Origin: CBDFKK01 sp965248815
Lineage (GTDB): Bacteria; Pseudomonadota; Alphaproteobacteria; SMXP01
DNA: 64,000 bases
Reading direction: 5' to 3'
NCBI GenBank assembly: GCA_965248815.1
Contig: CBDFKK010000007.1
Span: 434,001-498,000, forward strand
Position numbers and translations under genes: made by a program
The notes under the pieces: generated by a model
Seen by the model: the letters and a program-made list of their open reading frames with translations, nothing else
What the model was told of the DNA's origin: nothing
Database searches by the model: none
Part shown: piece by piece, positions 53,029-60,916 of the stretch
Numbering within the stretch: position 1 is the first letter of the stretch
Layout: each line of letters opens with the position of its first letter

Positions 53029-53567
53029 GACAGACCCGCCCCGGACTCGATTGCCCACAGCATCAGCGCGATGGCATCGGCCTCGTTGTCGTCGGCAGGC
53101 GCGAAGTCGCGTGAACGCACGGCATCAATCACGGCTTGTTTGGATGCGTTGCCCTTGCCAGTGACATGACGCTTGATGGTGCCGACCGGCACGCCCTGAT
53201 AGGGAATGCCGTGGTGCTCGCACCACGTACTAACGTGCGCCAGAAAGCCGCCGTAGATGTGCGCGGCATTGGTGCCCGCATGACTGCGGACTTCTTCGAA
53301 ATAAACCTCATCGATGTTTCCGGCCGTATTCTTGATCTCCGTGAGCCAGCGCTTGAAACGCAAAAAGCGCATACCGCCGCCTTCGAAGCGGTCAGGACGG
53401 AACGAGACGGTGCCGCTGGTCCGGGCGCCGTCCGGGCCGCTGAGCGCCCAGCCGGTCACGGTGCCGAGATCGAGCGCGAGGATGGTGTTGCATACGGATC
53501 GTTTTCGTTGTGGTAGGCCTTCAGTCACGCTGTCCTCATACGGATACTCATTACGTGAACTTTTCAT
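53025..53567 (-). CDS. RuvC-like Holliday junction resolvase/nuclease of phage type
   Basis: 180 aa from the ATG at 53565-53567, preceded by GAGGTC; an in-frame ATG at 53666 would cover the separate small gene at 53578. RNase H-fold: first acidic strand TILALDLGTVTGWALSG, second motif VYFEEVRSHAGTNAAHIYGG, helix KRHVTGKGNASKQAVIDAV and last acidic motif DDNEADAIALMLWA. Likely resolves branched phage DNA together with the annealing protein and exonuclease upstream. RusA (61904) is a second resolvase in this prophage. Confidence 0.82.
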   Translation of the reverse strand: MKSSRNEYPYEDSVTEGLPQRKRSVCNTILALDLGTVTGWALSGPDGARTSGTVSFRPDRFEGGGMRFLRFKRWLTEIKNTAGNIDEVYFEEVRSHAGTNAAHIYGGFLAHVSTWCEHHGIPYQGVPVGTIKRHVTGKGNASKQAVIDAVRSRDFAPADDNEADAIALMLWAIESGAGLS

Positions 53568-53577
53568 CGGGCAGACC

Positions 53578-53724
53578 TCAAAACGGAATCCCGTCTTCGG
53601 GGTTGATCGCCCACCATTCCCATCGCCTGCCGACCGATTGCATCCAGCTACCAACCTTGAAGGCAAGCCACCGCCTGAATGAGACGGGCTCAGTGCACGC
53701 CGGGTGATTAATCCAGAACCTCAT
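53578..53724 (-). CDS. small phage protein, 48 aa
   Basis: ATG at 53722-53724 overlaps the stop of the gene before it (ATGA), and the frame ends at TGA 53578-53580, 10 bases before the RuvC-like start. Sequence starts RFWINHPACTEPVSFRRWLA and ends WWAINPEDGIPF, rich in Trp and Arg. Fills an otherwise empty slot in a fully packed operon, which is the main support. Function unknown. Confidence 0.62.
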   Translation of the reverse strand: MRFWINHPACTEPVSFRRWLAFKVGSWMQSVGRRWEWWAINPEDGIPF

Positions 53725-54008
53725 TGAGCGGTCACCGCCTGTTCCGCGCGTTTAATCAGCCGGGTGCGGTCACGGTATTTGCGCCAATGGCGCATGATCT
53801 GACGCAGCCGCTTTCGGGTGGCCAAGCTCAATTCAATTTCGCGCTTTGGTATGCGTTGCCACTCTTTGAGCCGCAGACGGCCCGTCACCAATTGCGGTGT
53901 TACGAGGTGCACGTACTTCCGGCCTTCTTCGGCTAACACGAGCCGCAACCCCGTACCGATGCGGGGTAATTCATCTACTAAATGAATTTGGTAGTAGTGC
54001 ACGGTCAT
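53721..54008 (-). CDS. phage hypothetical protein, 95 aa
   Basis: N-terminal beta-type half (YYQIHLVDELPRIGTGLRLV) and a strongly basic helical C-half (RKRLRQIMRHWRKYRDRTRL), so nucleic-acid binding is plausible. ATGA overlaps at both ends. Family not recognised. Confidence 0.7.
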   Translation of the reverse strand: MTVHYYQIHLVDELPRIGTGLRLVLAEEGRKYVHLVTPQLVTGRLRLKEWQRIPKREIELSLATRKRLRQIMRHWRKYRDRTRLIKRAEQAVTAQ

Positions 54009-54454
54009 GCCGCCTCTCCATGTTCAGACGGCCCGCCGAGGATTTCATGCACCCGCGTTTCGAGGTCGGCGCGGTCCGTATTGGGCAGCAACCTCTCAAG
54101 GATCATCGCAACCGCTCCGTCGTAAAAGGATTCAAAGGCTGTTTGATCCATCGCCGCGAAGCTAATGCTCTTTGGGCGGAGGATTTCACGGCTCCCGACC
54201 CGCCAGGTCATGTGGTGCCCGAGCGCGATCTTGAGGGCGTCCAACAAATCGTCCTTGGTGGCGAACTTCGACTGCGTCTGAAACACAACGTCGAGCAGCG
54301 CGAAAAACTTTCGGTGATGACCCGGATTCCGTGGGCGGGTCCATGTGACGCGCAGCGTCGTGCCTTTCGGCACGGCGTCCAGCGCCTCGAACCCGATCAT
54401 GTCCACGGGGGAAAGCTTACCGTCGCGCGCTTCCATAAGGCAGTCAACCGGCAT
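54005..54454 (-). CDS. phage protein resembling DUF1367
   Basis: 149 aa. The segment WTRPRNPGHHRKFFALLDVV followed by FATKDDLLDALKIALGHH is like the DUF1367/NinB-region phage proteins, and AAMDQTAFESFYDGAVAMIL is also typical. Role probably in phage recombination or replication; not known. Stop overlaps the next start; 6 bases behind the candidate annealing protein. Confidence 0.68.
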   Translation of the reverse strand: MPVDCLMEARDGKLSPVDMIGFEALDAVPKGTTLRVTWTRPRNPGHHRKFFALLDVVFQTQSKFATKDDLLDALKIALGHHMTWRVGSREILRPKSISFAAMDQTAFESFYDGAVAMILERLLPNTDRADLETRVHEILGGPSEHGEAA

Positions 54455-54460
54455 CGTGCC

Positions 54461-55366
54461 TTACCCCGCCGCCAGGATGTCAGGCTCGGGCTCGCCCTGG
54501 ACAACTTCGCCGGAGAGCGCGGTGTCAGTCAGAGACAACGCCTTGCGCCGATCATCCGCCAGCGTGAGCAGACGGTCATGCCAGCGCGCGAACCTTTCGT
54601 CTTTCTCAGCTTCATGGCGGAGGTTCTTGAGCGGTGTTTCGTTTGCGTCCATCCAGGCGTCGATCTCTTGGGAAGATTGTGCCGCGTTAAGCGCCGCCGC
54701 GAGCTTCAGGGTCCACGACACCCAATCCGCCCCCCCTCGATCCGGCAACTCAGGCACCGGGATGGGTGACGGTTGTAAAAGCTCCCCCGTCTCGGGATCG
54801 GCCGGCGGCTGCGCCTCAATTACTTTGGGAGCGCCGCGCGTCGGTGTTACGTCACGAGGCTGGGCCTTCCCCTTGTCGGGGATCGTCTCGATTTCCGACT
54901 CGTCGAGAAAGCCGAGCCCGCAGATGGATAGCGTCGCTCGGCGTTTGGCCTTGGTCTCAGCCTTCATCATCGCATTGCAGAGTGCGTCGCCCTTGAGATT
55001 AGCGATCGCCACCGCGCCCTTGGCAATGTCGGTGCGGCCATCCCTGTTCTTCACCTTGGCGGTGACCATGAACACCCCGTCCCGCTCGCTCTCGGTCATG
55101 GCCTCGACCGACACGCCGTGGATCGTGCGGAGCTGATCGGTGCAGGTACGCAGCGCGTAAAGCGTGAGCTTGCCGTTCAGATTGATGTACTCGAACGGCT
55201 TGGTCAGCGGATTGAGCCCTACCGACTTGCAGACGATCATGTAGTAGTTGCTGCGCTCTGCCGGAGTGAGCTTCGACAGGTCGCCCTTGATGATAACCTG
55301 CTCCATGATTTCGGCGCCGTTCGATTTAGGCTCTGCCGCCGCCACTTCCGTTGCTGTTTCAGACAT
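54461..55366 (-). CDS. candidate phage single-strand annealing/recombination protein
   Basis: 301 aa. Conserved phage family with VGLNPLTKPFEYINLNGKLT near residues 48-67, RTIHGVSVEAMTESERDG and NAMMKAETKAKRRATLSICG near 130-150; these occur in phage recombination cassettes. The gene directly follows a YqaJ exonuclease and overlaps it by 8 bases, the usual exonuclease/annealing-protein pairing (Red alpha/beta, RecE/RecT). I infer annealing activity from that pairing; the protein is not clearly RecT by motif. The C-terminal 120 residues are Pro-rich then helical. Confidence 0.7.
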   Translation of the reverse strand: MSETATEVAAAEPKSNGAEIMEQVIIKGDLSKLTPAERSNYYMIVCKSVGLNPLTKPFEYINLNGKLTLYALRTCTDQLRTIHGVSVEAMTESERDGVFMVTAKVKNRDGRTDIAKGAVAIANLKGDALCNAMMKAETKAKRRATLSICGLGFLDESEIETIPDKGKAQPRDVTPTRGAPKVIEAQPPADPETGELLQPSPIPVPELPDRGGADWVSWTLKLAAALNAAQSSQEIDAWMDANETPLKNLRHEAEKDERFARWHDRLLTLADDRRKALSLTDTALSGEVVQGEPEPDILAAG

Positions 55367-56168
55367 CCTTCAATTCTCCTATCCTGAGCGCGCCGTTGCG
55401 GGAGCGCTTGACTTCAATTCCGTGTCCAACGGTGCGGGCCGCGTCATCGGGCACCAGCGCCTTGAGTTCCTTTGTCGCCACGTTGAACGTCTTTGCGGCA
55501 TCCTGGTTCGCCAGCCAATCGGCGGCGAACGACGCCCAAGCGTTCGGCTTCGACATATCGACCTCGCGCGTGGCAATCTTCGGCGCTTCAATAGCGGGCA
55601 TGGCAACCGGCGGCTGTAATTTTTCGACGCATTCCCAAAAGGCGTCGGCCCGGCGCAGAAGCTCCGCGAGGTATTCCGCATCCAGCGGCACGTCTTCGAG
55701 GCGCGGTTTCTTGGCGCCTTCGATGATTGAGAAGACCGCGAGCGTGCAGCCGGTCACGTACATCTGCCAATGGATCTGCGGCATGTAGCGGGCGATCACG
55801 GCGTTCAGCGGCTCGAAGCCGCCGACGTGCTTGGCTTCGATCACGGCGGGACCGTCGGGATGGTTCGCATCCCAGCCGTCCAGCGTGCAAGCTGCCCATG
55901 GGCGCTCTTGCGATGTCACAACCTCGCCGCGGCGTGTTGGGACATGCCCCGTCTTTCGTCCGTACCACTCCAGATTAAGCGCTTCGGTCGCGTTGCCGAG
56001 TTGCACCGGCCACACGCCCGACAGATCGGGCGGCTCATATGAAGGATCGCCGGTGCATTCACGCCATAAGTCGTACAGCGCCGCATCGTCACCATTCATC
56101 AGCACGCCGACACGGGACGCTGTCAGCTTGCCCTCGCGGGCTTTTAGTTGTTCAGCCGTCAACGCCAT
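55359..56168 (-). CDS. YqaJ-family viral exonuclease
   Basis: 269 aa from ATG 56166-56168, which has GAGG seven bases upstream; in-frame ATGs at 56204 and 56288 lack such a site and the latter overlaps the gene before. PD-(D/E)XK nuclease of the lambda-exonuclease type: LTASRVGVLMNG, QLGNATEALNLEWYGRKTG, ACTLDGW with the catalytic Asp, AVIEAKHVGG (E-x-K) and QIHWQMYVTG. Generates 3' single strands for the annealing protein encoded next. Confidence 0.85.
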   Translation of the reverse strand: MALTAEQLKAREGKLTASRVGVLMNGDDAALYDLWRECTGDPSYEPPDLSGVWPVQLGNATEALNLEWYGRKTGHVPTRRGEVVTSQERPWAACTLDGWDANHPDGPAVIEAKHVGGFEPLNAVIARYMPQIHWQMYVTGCTLAVFSIIEGAKKPRLEDVPLDAEYLAELLRRADAFWECVEKLQPPVAMPAIEAPKIATREVDMSKPNAWASFAADWLANQDAAKTFNVATKELKALVPDDAARTVGHGIEVKRSRNGALRIGELKDV

Positions 56169-56247
56169 CGGGCGCCTCGTGTCATCGTTTGCCACCAGCG
56201 CCATTGCTGGATAAACGGGCGGAGCAATTTGCGGACCAGGCGGCGCA

Positions 56248-56472
56248 TCACGCAGGCTCCGAATCGCAGGGCCGAAGGCACTCGACATCAGCCAGCCCTA
56301 AATCGGCGGTAGCCTGACGGCAGCGCTGCTCGATCACCGGATGGCCCGGCCATTTGGATTGGCTGAGTACGTAGGCACGCGCCGTGGACAGCGACAGTCC
56401 GCCCAGTTGATCCCTCAACGAGAGTGACGATTGCCAATAGGCGAGTGCGAGGGTTTCGAGGTCGGCGCTCAT
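56248..56472 (-). CDS. phage hypothetical protein, 74 aa
   Basis: ATG at 56470-56472 overlaps the stop of the gene before it (ATGA). LETLALAYWQSSLSLRDQLGG then SLSTARAYVLSQSKWPGHPV. Helical, no recognised family. Operon position is the main support. Confidence 0.6.
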   Translation of the reverse strand: MSADLETLALAYWQSSLSLRDQLGGLSLSTARAYVLSQSKWPGHPVIEQRCRQATADLGLADVECLRPCDSEPA

Positions 56473-56750
56473 ATCCGCCCCGTCAGTTGCGGCGAGCTCA
56501 ACCAACGCTCATGCTCGCGCTCGGTTTCAATGTCTTTGTCCCGCTCGGCGCACCAGGCATCCACGGTGTCGCGGTCGTGGCGTATGACCGTGCCGTCAGC
56601 GCGGCGTTCGATGACCTCGATCACATCCCATTCGGCCTGGTACTCGCCTTCATCCGAGACCCAGGTCAGCAAGTCTTCGTAGGAGGTGAAATAGCGGCAC
56701 TCATCGTGCGCGTCGTGCACCGAAATCCAGTAAGCGATGGGCTCAATCAT
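56469..56750 (-). CDS. phage hypothetical protein, 93 aa; first gene of the leftward operon
   Basis: ATG at 56748-56750 follows TTGGAGGGACC, a strong Shine-Dalgarno site; an upstream in-frame ATG at 56807 would begin inside the promoter. Acidic protein (PIAYWISVHDAHDECRYF, SDEGEYQAEWDVIEVIERR). It occupies the place of lambda N but has no basic Arg-rich motif, so an antiterminator role is not supported. Confidence 0.68.
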   Translation of the reverse strand: MIEPIAYWISVHDAHDECRYFTSYEDLLTWVSDEGEYQAEWDVIEVIERRADGTVIRHDRDTVDAWCAERDKDIETEREHERWLSSPQLTGRI

Positions 56751-56778
56751 GGTCCCTCCAAGGTGTGGCGCTGGAGAG

Positions 56779-56830
56779 AATATTGCCATAATGGGAAATA
56801 TTGTCAACTAAAAAATTCCCGTAGTAGCAA
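56779..56830 (-). promoter_or_regulatory. left promoter PL with two operators (OL-like)
   Basis: Minus-strand promoter: TTGACA at 56807-56802, 17-base spacer, AATATT at 56784-56779. Operator TTCCCATTATGGCAA (56797-56783, read on the minus strand) lies in the spacer, starting four bases after TTGACA. A second operator TTCCCGTAGTAGCAA sits at 56816-56830, eight bases upstream of the -35. Both match the consensus TTCCC-N5-GGCAA found three times near the repressor, so repressor binding here should shut off the leftward operon. Confidence 0.72.
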
Positions 56831-57064
56831 TTTTATGCATAATACTCTACACGCCAGCAAATCAGGACTCAGGGCAGCCTTATGAATGGTCTGAGACGGG
56901 CGGGACGGATGGAGGGTAGGGAAGATGGTGGAGGCGCTGATACTGCAGTTTTCCGGACGAAATCGACGCCCGCCACAATTGTTCGGGCCGTTCAATCAAA
57001 CTGACAAACTAACAGGCGTAATAATTGCGCTAGGCGGCAAGCGCGACCCTGTCATATTGGAAGC

Positions 57065-57259
57065 ATGACAGAGAAGCGGCCCAAGCGCCCGCGCGATCCG
57101 GCTCAATTAGCAAAGCTGGTCGTCGATATCGCGACGGGCGAGGTTGATGATTGCAGCGAGCCTAAAGCGGCCAAGCAACAACGGCCAACTCAGCCAAAGT
57201 CCTCTGACGATCCAAAATCGTTGCGGTCGTCCAATCGTCCAAACCGGAAACCTGGCTAG
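57065..57259 (+). CDS. short basic hypothetical protein, 64 aa
   Basis: N-terminus KRPRDPAQLAKLVVDIATGE is like a small protein family common in Rhizobiales and often near IS elements; the Ser/Lys/Pro-rich remainder is not recognised and may reflect decay. GGAAGC precedes the ATG. Different in character from the phage genes and probably part of the inserted cargo. Confidence 0.5.
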   Translation: MTEKRPKRPRDPAQLAKLVVDIATGEVDDCSEPKAAKQQRPTQPKSSDDPKSLRSSNRPNRKPG

Positions 57260-57409
57260 TCAGCGAATACGGCGATTTCGTATATGCAGTCTTTTTTGTT
57301 GGAAAGTCTGCGCTTTTTAGGTCGGAATTTTCGCTCGCACGCATCAACACCTGATTCCCAAGACAGTTGGTGTACATAGCCTTTTGCACCACGTTTCAAC
57401 AGAAAAAGG

Positions 57410-57646
57410 TTGAACGTAATGCAAAATGCATTCTCAAAGAAGGTGGAGAACCATGCGCACTCGGTTGCGCTGTTCGCGACCTACTACAACTTCGTTCGTA
57501 TCCACACGACGCTGAAAGTTACCCCGGCAATGGAAGTTGGCGTAGCGGATCGGCTTTGGGAGATTGATGATATCGTGGCACTGCTAGAGGCTGAGGAAGC
57601 GAAGAAGCCTCATAAGCGCGGACCTTATAACACTAATTCAAACTGA
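57410..57646 (+). pseudogene. transposase fragment, C-terminal end only
   Basis: 78 codons carrying NAFSKKVENHAHSVALFATY, YNFVRIHTTLKVTPAMEVGV and LWEIDDIVALLEA, the C-terminus of an integrase-core transposase widespread in Rhizobiales. The catalytic part is missing; upstream sequence (57260-57409) is not coding for it. Remnant of an older insertion in the prophage immunity interval. Confidence 0.7.
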
Positions 57647-57697
57647 CCCACTACCGACTGCGGAAAGGAGTTTCCGGCGCGGCGTTCCTGTGATTCA

Positions 57698-58230
57698 ATG
57701 AGCGTCGCTGTGGGCGGCGGAATTGCCGACCAGAGATTGGCCTACGAAAGCTTAGTCAGCATGGCGATGAAAAAGAGCGATCCACTTCTTGGCGGTTTTT
57801 ACACCATGAAAGAAGCCGCGCGGCTTCTTCGGATCGATAATCGGCAGCGGATTTATCTATGGCTCCGACCTCTAGAGGGTGAAAACAAGCCCGGTCGAGG
57901 AGCGGTCATTGAACGCGATTATCAGCCGTTGCAAAACATGCACGAACTTAGCTTTTGGGATTTAATCGAGGTTCGATTTGTTCATCATTTTCGTCGGCAA
58001 GGTCTTAGTCTTCAATATCTGCGCAGAGTAGCGGAGATCGCGCGTCGAAAGTTTAAGGTGCAACATCCTTTTGCGCTGTCCAATGCCGAATATGTGACCG
58101 ATCGTAAGAAGATTTTTGAATTGGTTGCCGCAGAACAAGGCGAACGAGTTCAGGAACTGCTCACCGGCCAATACGAAATGTACGCGGCGATTGAAACGGC
58201 TTTAGCCAAGGGCGTGGCATTTGATCCGCA
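57698..58230 (+). pseudogene. DUF433-type regulator/antitoxin-like protein, C-terminus removed by ISy
   Basis: 177 native residues remain. A MerR-like HTH region (GFYTMKEAARLLRIDNRQRI), then ERDYQPL, ELSFWDLIEVRFVHHFRRQG and LTGQYEMYAAIETALAKGVAFDP. Family members continue about 80 residues further with a DUF433 domain (second HTH) after the FDP; here ISy begins in the next codon and adds only His-Val and a stop. Native start may be ATG 57767 (KKSDPLLGG). Such genes are usually paired with a PIN-like toxin (DUF5615), which is not present. Confidence 0.7.
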
Positions 58231-58317
58231 TGTCTGACATCAGCGCCTGTGGGACAGATGGAGTTGATTGTGTAACGAAGGATTTCTGGCTCATCGTCGT
58301 GACCGAAGGGAACGCAG

Positions 58318-58692
58318 ATGAGCCAGAAATCCATGAGTTTGAAGGACGGCGCCGAGACGGCGGTACGGGACATCCGGCGCAAGACGCGCAAGCAATATTC
58401 AGCTGAAGAGAAGATCCGGATTGTGCTCTCGGGCCTGCGCGGCGAGGACAGCATCGCCGAGCTGTGCCGTCGGGAAGGGATCGCCGAGAGCCTCTACTAC
58501 AGCTGGTCGAAGGAGTTCCTGGAAGCCGGCAAGAAGCGGCTTTCGGGGGATACCGCCCGCCAGGCGTCCTCGGGCGAGGTCAAGGACCTGCGCCGCGAGA
58601 GGCATGACCTCAAGGAAGCGCTTGCCGAACAGGTGCTGGAGAACCGGCTGCTTAAAAAAAGCATGATCGGGGATGGGGGAGACGGCGCATGA
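58318..58692 (+). CDS. ISy transposase OrfA
   Basis: 124 aa, identical to the copies at 16082 and 26491; A7 slippery run before the orfB overlap. Confidence 0.88.
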   Translation: MSQKSMSLKDGAETAVRDIRRKTRKQYSAEEKIRIVLSGLRGEDSIAELCRREGIAESLYYSWSKEFLEAGKKRLSGDTARQASSGEVKDLRRERHDLKEALAEQVLENRLLKKSMIGDGGDGA

Positions 58693-59669
58693 GATACCCC
58701 GCATCGGAGAAGCTCGAGATCATCCGCCTAGTCGAGCGATCCCATCTCCCGGTGCTGCGGACGCTGGACAAGCTCGGCATCCCGGCAACGACGTTTTACC
58801 GATGGTACGACCGGTATTTGCGTGGTGGCGTACAAGCATTGGAAGACCGGTCTCCCAAGCCAAAACGCGTGTGGAACCGCATCCCCGATGATATTCGAGA
58901 GCGGATCGTCGATATGGCTCTTCAGGAACCGGAACTGAGCCCGCGCGAGTTGGCAGTGCGGTTCACTGATACGCAAAGCTATTTTGTATCCGAAGCTTCA
59001 GTGTATCGCCTGCTCAAAGCTCTTGATCTGATTACCAGCCCGGCCTTCGTGGTCATCAAGGCTGCCAATGAGTTCCGCGACAAGACCACGGCGCCAAATC
59101 AAATGTGGCAGACCGACTTCACCTACCTCAAGGTCATCGGCTGGGGCTGGTTTTATCTCTCTACGATTCTTGATGACTTCTCGCGCTACATCATTGCGTG
59201 GAAGCTGTGCACCACGATGAGAGCTGAAGACGTCACTGATACGTTGGAAATGGCTCTGGAGGCATCGGGTTGCGATCAGGCAAATGTCGCACACAAGCCG
59301 CGTCTGCTATCTGACAATGGTTCAAGTTATATTGCCGGCGATCTTGCTGACTGGATGGATGATCAAGGCATGAGGCATGTTCGCGGCGCGCCGTATCATC
59401 CGCAAACGCAAGGCAAAATCGAGCGTTGGCATCAAACGCTCAAGAACCGCATCTTGCTGGAAAACTATTACCTACCTGGCGATCTTGAAGCGCAGATCGA
59501 TGAGTTCGTGGGTCACTACAATCACCAGCGCTATCACGAGAGTCTGCAAAACCTCACGCCCGCAGATGTTTACTTTGGGCGCGGCCAAACCATTCTATTG
59601 CAAAGAGAAAGGATCAAGCGAAAAACGATCGAGCATCGGCGCTTGCAACACAGCAAAGCCGCTGCTTAA
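58689..59669 (+). CDS. ISy transposase OrfB
   Basis: 326 aa, same protein as at 16453 and 25514; DDE core intact. Confidence 0.9.
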   Translation: MRYPASEKLEIIRLVERSHLPVLRTLDKLGIPATTFYRWYDRYLRGGVQALEDRSPKPKRVWNRIPDDIRERIVDMALQEPELSPRELAVRFTDTQSYFVSEASVYRLLKALDLITSPAFVVIKAANEFRDKTTAPNQMWQTDFTYLKVIGWGWFYLSTILDDFSRYIIAWKLCTTMRAEDVTDTLEMALEASGCDQANVAHKPRLLSDNGSSYIAGDLADWMDDQGMRHVRGAPYHPQTQGKIERWHQTLKNRILLENYYLPGDLEAQIDEFVGHYNHQRYHESLQNLTPADVYFGRGQTILLQRERIKRKTIEHRRLQHSKAAA

Positions 59670-59743
59670 ACTGATACAACAGATGAGCCATATACTCCGC
59701 TAGCTCAAACCGAAATCTGTTCCAATTTATCTGATGACGGACA

Positions 59744-59887
59744 TCGAAATCCATCACCAGTTGCCGAACCACGCCGCAAACGACGGCCTCTCCGGTGATC
59801 TCAATGATCGGATAGCGCTGGTTTAGAGGCTTCAAATATCGACGGTCGCCGTCGATCACCAGTTGCTTGAAAGTCAAAGCCTTCGTG
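59744..59887 (-). pseudogene. S24/LexA-type peptidase, C-terminal fragment
   Basis: Minus-strand frame reading LTFKQLVIDGDRRYLKPLNQ then RYPIIEITGEAVVCGVVRQL and VMDF before the ISy end. This is the last part of an S24 peptidase domain, including the catalytic-lysine region (FKQL), but distinct from the complete repressor next to it. It begins abruptly at the repressor stop, so it is a remnant of a second repressor-like or UmuD-like gene. Confidence 0.6.
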
Positions 59888-60542
59888 CAAACCACACGAC
59901 TCTGCCGATGATGTTCACTTCGTCGGCAGTTCGCTCGTATTCATCGTGAAACTTGTTGTCGGACTTGACCTTGAGTATAGGCGGGTCGCTGTTCGGGACA
60001 TGCTCTATGCGCTTAACCACCACTCCGAAGCCGTCCCACAATGCAAAAACACCTGCTGGGCTAGGGAGCTTGTAGGCCGTATCCACCATGACTCGGTCGC
60101 CAGCCCTCAAGGTTGGCTCCATCGAATCGCCCTGGACCTCGACAATTCGAGCATTGTCACTGTTCACCCGTAACTCGGAGCCCAAATATTCCGCTGGTAG
60201 CGACCATGTGCCGCGCACATCGTCCGCGGCGACCAAACCACCGTTGCCGTCTGGAACATAGGTAACGGCGGCCACCCCTCCGCCACCCATTCCGGCTCGC
60301 ACATCGATTTCGGGGATGGCTTTTGCGTCGGGCAGCGGCGGCGGTATCTCGCCCGAAAGCAGGTCGCTCGGCGCACATCCCAGCGCCTTGCCGAGCCTGT
60401 TCATCCATTCGGCTGTCATTCGCCGCTCTCCTGACTGGAGCCGCGCGATCTGACTGGGAGTCGAACCCACGGCATCTGCGAGTTGCCGCAGGGTCAGTTT
60501 GCGGGCGAGCCGAATTGCTTTGAGGTTTTCTCCCGGGGTCAC
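59874..60542 (-). CDS. phage repressor, XRE HTH plus S24 peptidase (CI-type)
   Basis: 222 aa from GTG 60540-60542; ATG 60578 is an alternative that would place one operator inside codons 4-9. HTH: LTLRQLADAVGSTPSQIARL. Autocleavage Ala-Gly in VRAGMGGGGV, catalytic Ser in VQGDSMEPTLRAGD, catalytic Lys in GVVVKRIEHV. Should maintain lysogeny by binding the operators at 60553-60624 and 56783-56830 and be inactivated through RecA during DNA damage. Divergent from the cro-like gene. Confidence 0.88.
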   Translation of the reverse strand: MTPGENLKAIRLARKLTLRQLADAVGSTPSQIARLQSGERRMTAEWMNRLGKALGCAPSDLLSGEIPPPLPDAKAIPEIDVRAGMGGGGVAAVTYVPDGNGGLVAADDVRGTWSLPAEYLGSELRVNSDNARIVEVQGDSMEPTLRAGDRVMVDTAYKLPSPAGVFALWDGFGVVVKRIEHVPNSDPPILKVKSDNKFHDEYERTADEVNIIGRVVWFARRL

Positions 60543-60552
60543 GGCAAAATTA

Positions 60553-60628
60553 TTGCCGATTTGGGAACAACTATCCATTCCCGTTGCGGCAACTTTCTGT
60601 TGACAAAAATTCCCAAACGGGCAACCAT
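60553..60628 (+). promoter_or_regulatory. right promoter PR with three operators (OR-like)
   Basis: Three 15-bp sites: TTGCCGATTTGGGAA (60553-60567), TTCCCGTTGCGGCAA (60578-60592), TTCCCAAACGGGCAA (60610-60624). Plus-strand promoter TTGACA at 60600-60605, 17-base spacer, AACCAT at 60623-60628 (weak -10). The third site starts four bases after TTGACA, exactly as in PL; the second lies seven bases upstream of the -35. The first would sit near the repressor's own promoter, allowing autoregulation. Confidence 0.75.
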
Positions 60629-60634
60629 GTCAGA

Positions 60635-60853
60635 ATGAAACTTTCTGAATATCTCAAGAAGGAACGTGTGACCCTTGAAGAATTTGGGGCGCGTCTCGGG
60701 GTGTCCGCATCGACGGTGCATCGATACGCCACGGGCGCCCGCGTGCCAAAGCAGGGCCTGATGTCCCTCATCTTTCATGTGACCGCCGGGCAGGTGACGC
60801 CAAACGACTTCTTCAATCTTTCACGAGCTCCCGAGTCGGACGATGCAGCGTGA
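60635..60853 (+). CDS. Cro-like HTH protein
   Basis: 72 aa from ATG 60635; an in-frame ATG at 60584 would precede the promoter. One XRE-type HTH: KLSEYLKKERVTLEEFGARL then GVSASTVHRYATGARVP. Lies directly behind the right operator cluster and divergent from the repressor, so it should be the lytic-switch antagonist. The start is only a few bases behind the predicted -10, so the message would be nearly leaderless. Confidence 0.8.
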   Translation: MKLSEYLKKERVTLEEFGARLGVSASTVHRYATGARVPKQGLMSLIFHVTAGQVTPNDFFNLSRAPESDDAA

Positions 60854-60916
60854 TGGTGACGCGGCGGTCTAGTGAACACGGAAGGATGCAAATCCTCGAC
60901 AACCCGTTCAGAGACG

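Larger units (their letters stand above)
58231..59743 (+). mobile_element. ISy copy 3 (IS3-like)
   Basis: 1513 bp, complete termini (TGTCTGACATCAG at 58231, GACGGACA ending 59743). Left flank: coding sequence of the DUF433-type gene. Right flank: tail of an S24 peptidase gene on the other strand. No target duplication, so the two flanks were not originally contiguous. Confidence 0.92.

Noticed and set aside
53897..54769. 290-codon plus-strand frame in the prophage
   Set aside because: Antisense shadow in GC-rich DNA over three well-supported, overlapping minus-strand genes.
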